The translations under genes were made by a program, and so were the position numbers. The notes beneath the pieces are model-generated. The model searched no databases and was not told where the DNA came from. It was given only the letters and a program-made list of their open reading frames with translations. This document shows, one piece after another, positions 4,337 through 5,101 of a stretch of 5,101 bases of DNA (position 1 is the first letter of the stretch; each line of letters opens with the position of its first letter). The stretch covers positions 1,716-6,816 of the forward strand of contig DORI01000114.1 of assembly GCA_003512365.1 (NCBI GenBank), given 5' to 3'. Origin of the DNA: Crocinitomicaceae bacterium. Lineage in GTDB: Bacteria; Bacteroidota; Bacteroidia; Flavobacteriales_D; Crocinitomicaceae.

Positions 4337-5101
4337 ATGCAAGTGTTTGATAATAAGGTAATTAAATCGATAGTACTTGTTTTTTCTTTGGCATTGATTG
4401 CTCACAATACTTTTGCAAGTGGCAGTGGAAATAACCATAAAGAAGAGGATCAGTTCGATGTCAGTGAAATGATTATGCATCACGTGAAAGATGCGCATGA
4501 GTGGCACTTATGGGGTGATGAAAAAACAGGTAAAACTTTTTACCTACCTGTGATAATTAGTGATGACGGCTTTAAAGTTTTCAGTTCATATCATTTTTAT
4601 CATGGCAAAGAGGTTCATTCAAAAGATGCCAAGGGAAATATCGTTCATTATCTGATTGGGGAAGGTCCTGCTGAAGGTTATGCCTTGTTTCATGAAAAAA
4701 TTTACAAGTTGGATGAAAAGGGCAAATTAAATATTGAAGATGGACACCCAACGAATAACAAACCATTAGACTTATCAATTACAAAAAACGTTTCTTCTCT
4801 TTTCGTGGGGGCAATTATAATATTAATTCTAATATTGTCCATGGCGAGGTTTTATAAAAAAAATGGACCTGTTGCACCAAAGGGAATTGCCAAATTTTTA
4901 GAGCCTTTCATAATGGTAATTAGAGATGACATCGCGAAAGAAAATATAGACCATCATAAGTACCATAAATATGTGCCTTATTTGCTGACAATTTTCTTTT
5001 TCGTTTGGATTAATAATTTACTTGGACTAATACCTATTTTCCCGGGAGGCGCAAATTTAACAGGTAATATTACGGTAACATTTTTCTTGGCCTTGTGCAC
5101 T
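4337..5101 (+). CDS. atpB: F0F1 ATP synthase subunit a, first 255 residues; 3' end outside window
   Basis: Subunit a forms the proton (or sodium) half-channels against the c-ring in the inner membrane. ATG at 4337 starts a frame open to the right edge. A signal peptide (about 1-27, ending NTFA before SGSG) is followed by a non-membrane region of some 125 residues rich in histidine, including IMHHVKDAHEWHLWG (46-60). The first membrane helix is at about 154-170, then EPFIMVIRDDIAKENI (189-204) and a second helix with WINNLLGLIPIFPGGANLTGN (224-244), a clear AtpB signature. The essential arginine of the proton path lies further C-terminal, outside the window. The long secreted N-terminus is typical of Bacteroidota and absent from the E. 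coli protein. The rest of the F0 genes probably follow. There is no Shine-Dalgarno; the bases before the ATG are A/T-rich. Confidence 0.95.
   Translation, partial: MQVFDNKVIKSIVLVFSLALIAHNTFASGSGNNHKEEDQFDVSEMIMHHVKDAHEWHLWGDEKTGKTFYLPVIISDDGFKVFSSYHFYHGKEVHSKDAKGNIVHYLIGEGPAEGYALFHEKIYKLDEKGKLNIEDGHPTNNKPLDLSITKNVSSLFVGAIIILILILSMARFYKKNGPVAPKGIAKFLEPFIMVIRDDIAKENIDHHKYHKYVPYLLTIFFFVWINNLLGLIPIFPGGANLTGNITVTFFLALCT

Noticed and set aside
4322..4778. Two minus-strand open frames (4322-4507 and 4581-4778)
   Set aside because: Both are antisense to the atpB coding sequence, whose signal peptide and conserved segments explain the region.
1..5101. Mobile elements, CRISPR, tRNA/rRNA, riboswitch, toxin-antitoxin or defence genes
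   Set aside because: No transposase motifs, spaced identical repeats, cloverleaf-like segments or suitable small genes were seen. All long open frames are core metabolic, membrane or secreted proteins, and the largest gap is about 80 bp.

Overview
This window looks like a piece of chromosome from a low-GC member of the Bacteroidota, most likely a Flavobacteriia-type organism (class-level assignment only). The signs are: a secreted protein with a type IX secretion (T9SS) type A C-terminal sorting domain; an AtpB with an N-terminal signal peptide and a long extra domain before the membrane part; a glutamyl-tRNA reductase carrying the GEREIITQ variant; HSHKDLET in HemC; no Shine-Dalgarno sequences before the genes; and TTG-N19/22-TAnnTTTG promoters of the Bacteroidota type.

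Layout. 1-1765, minus strand: hemA followed by hemC with an 11-nt overlap. These are early tetrapyrrole (heme) synthesis steps, and hemC runs off the left edge. 1766-1827: a 62-bp divergent intergenic region with a one-turn direct repeat. 1828-2448, plus strand: a YihX-like HAD-family phosphatase. 2433-3645, minus strand: a two-gene unit of a T9SS-secreted protein of unknown function and methylmalonyl-CoA epimerase, separated by 1 bp. The epimerase converges on and overlaps the HAD gene by 16 bp. 3646-3726: a divergent region with two back-to-back promoters. 3727-4260, plus strand: hemJ, the oxygen-independent-type protoporphyrinogen oxidase. 4261-4336: the promoter region of the ATP synthase F0 operon. 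4337-5101, plus strand: atpB, cut by the right edge.

Theme. Three of the seven genes make heme (HemA, HemC, HemJ), and atpB begins what is probably the F0F1 ATP synthase operon, so the neighbourhood is mostly respiratory and energy housekeeping. The window is densely coded: no gap exceeds about 80 bp. I see no mobile element, CRISPR array, RNA gene, toxin-antitoxin pair or defence system. The least explained parts are the T9SS protein tied to the epimerase, the histidine-rich AtpB ectodomain, and the promoter geometry at hemJ, which predicts an almost leaderless mRNA.
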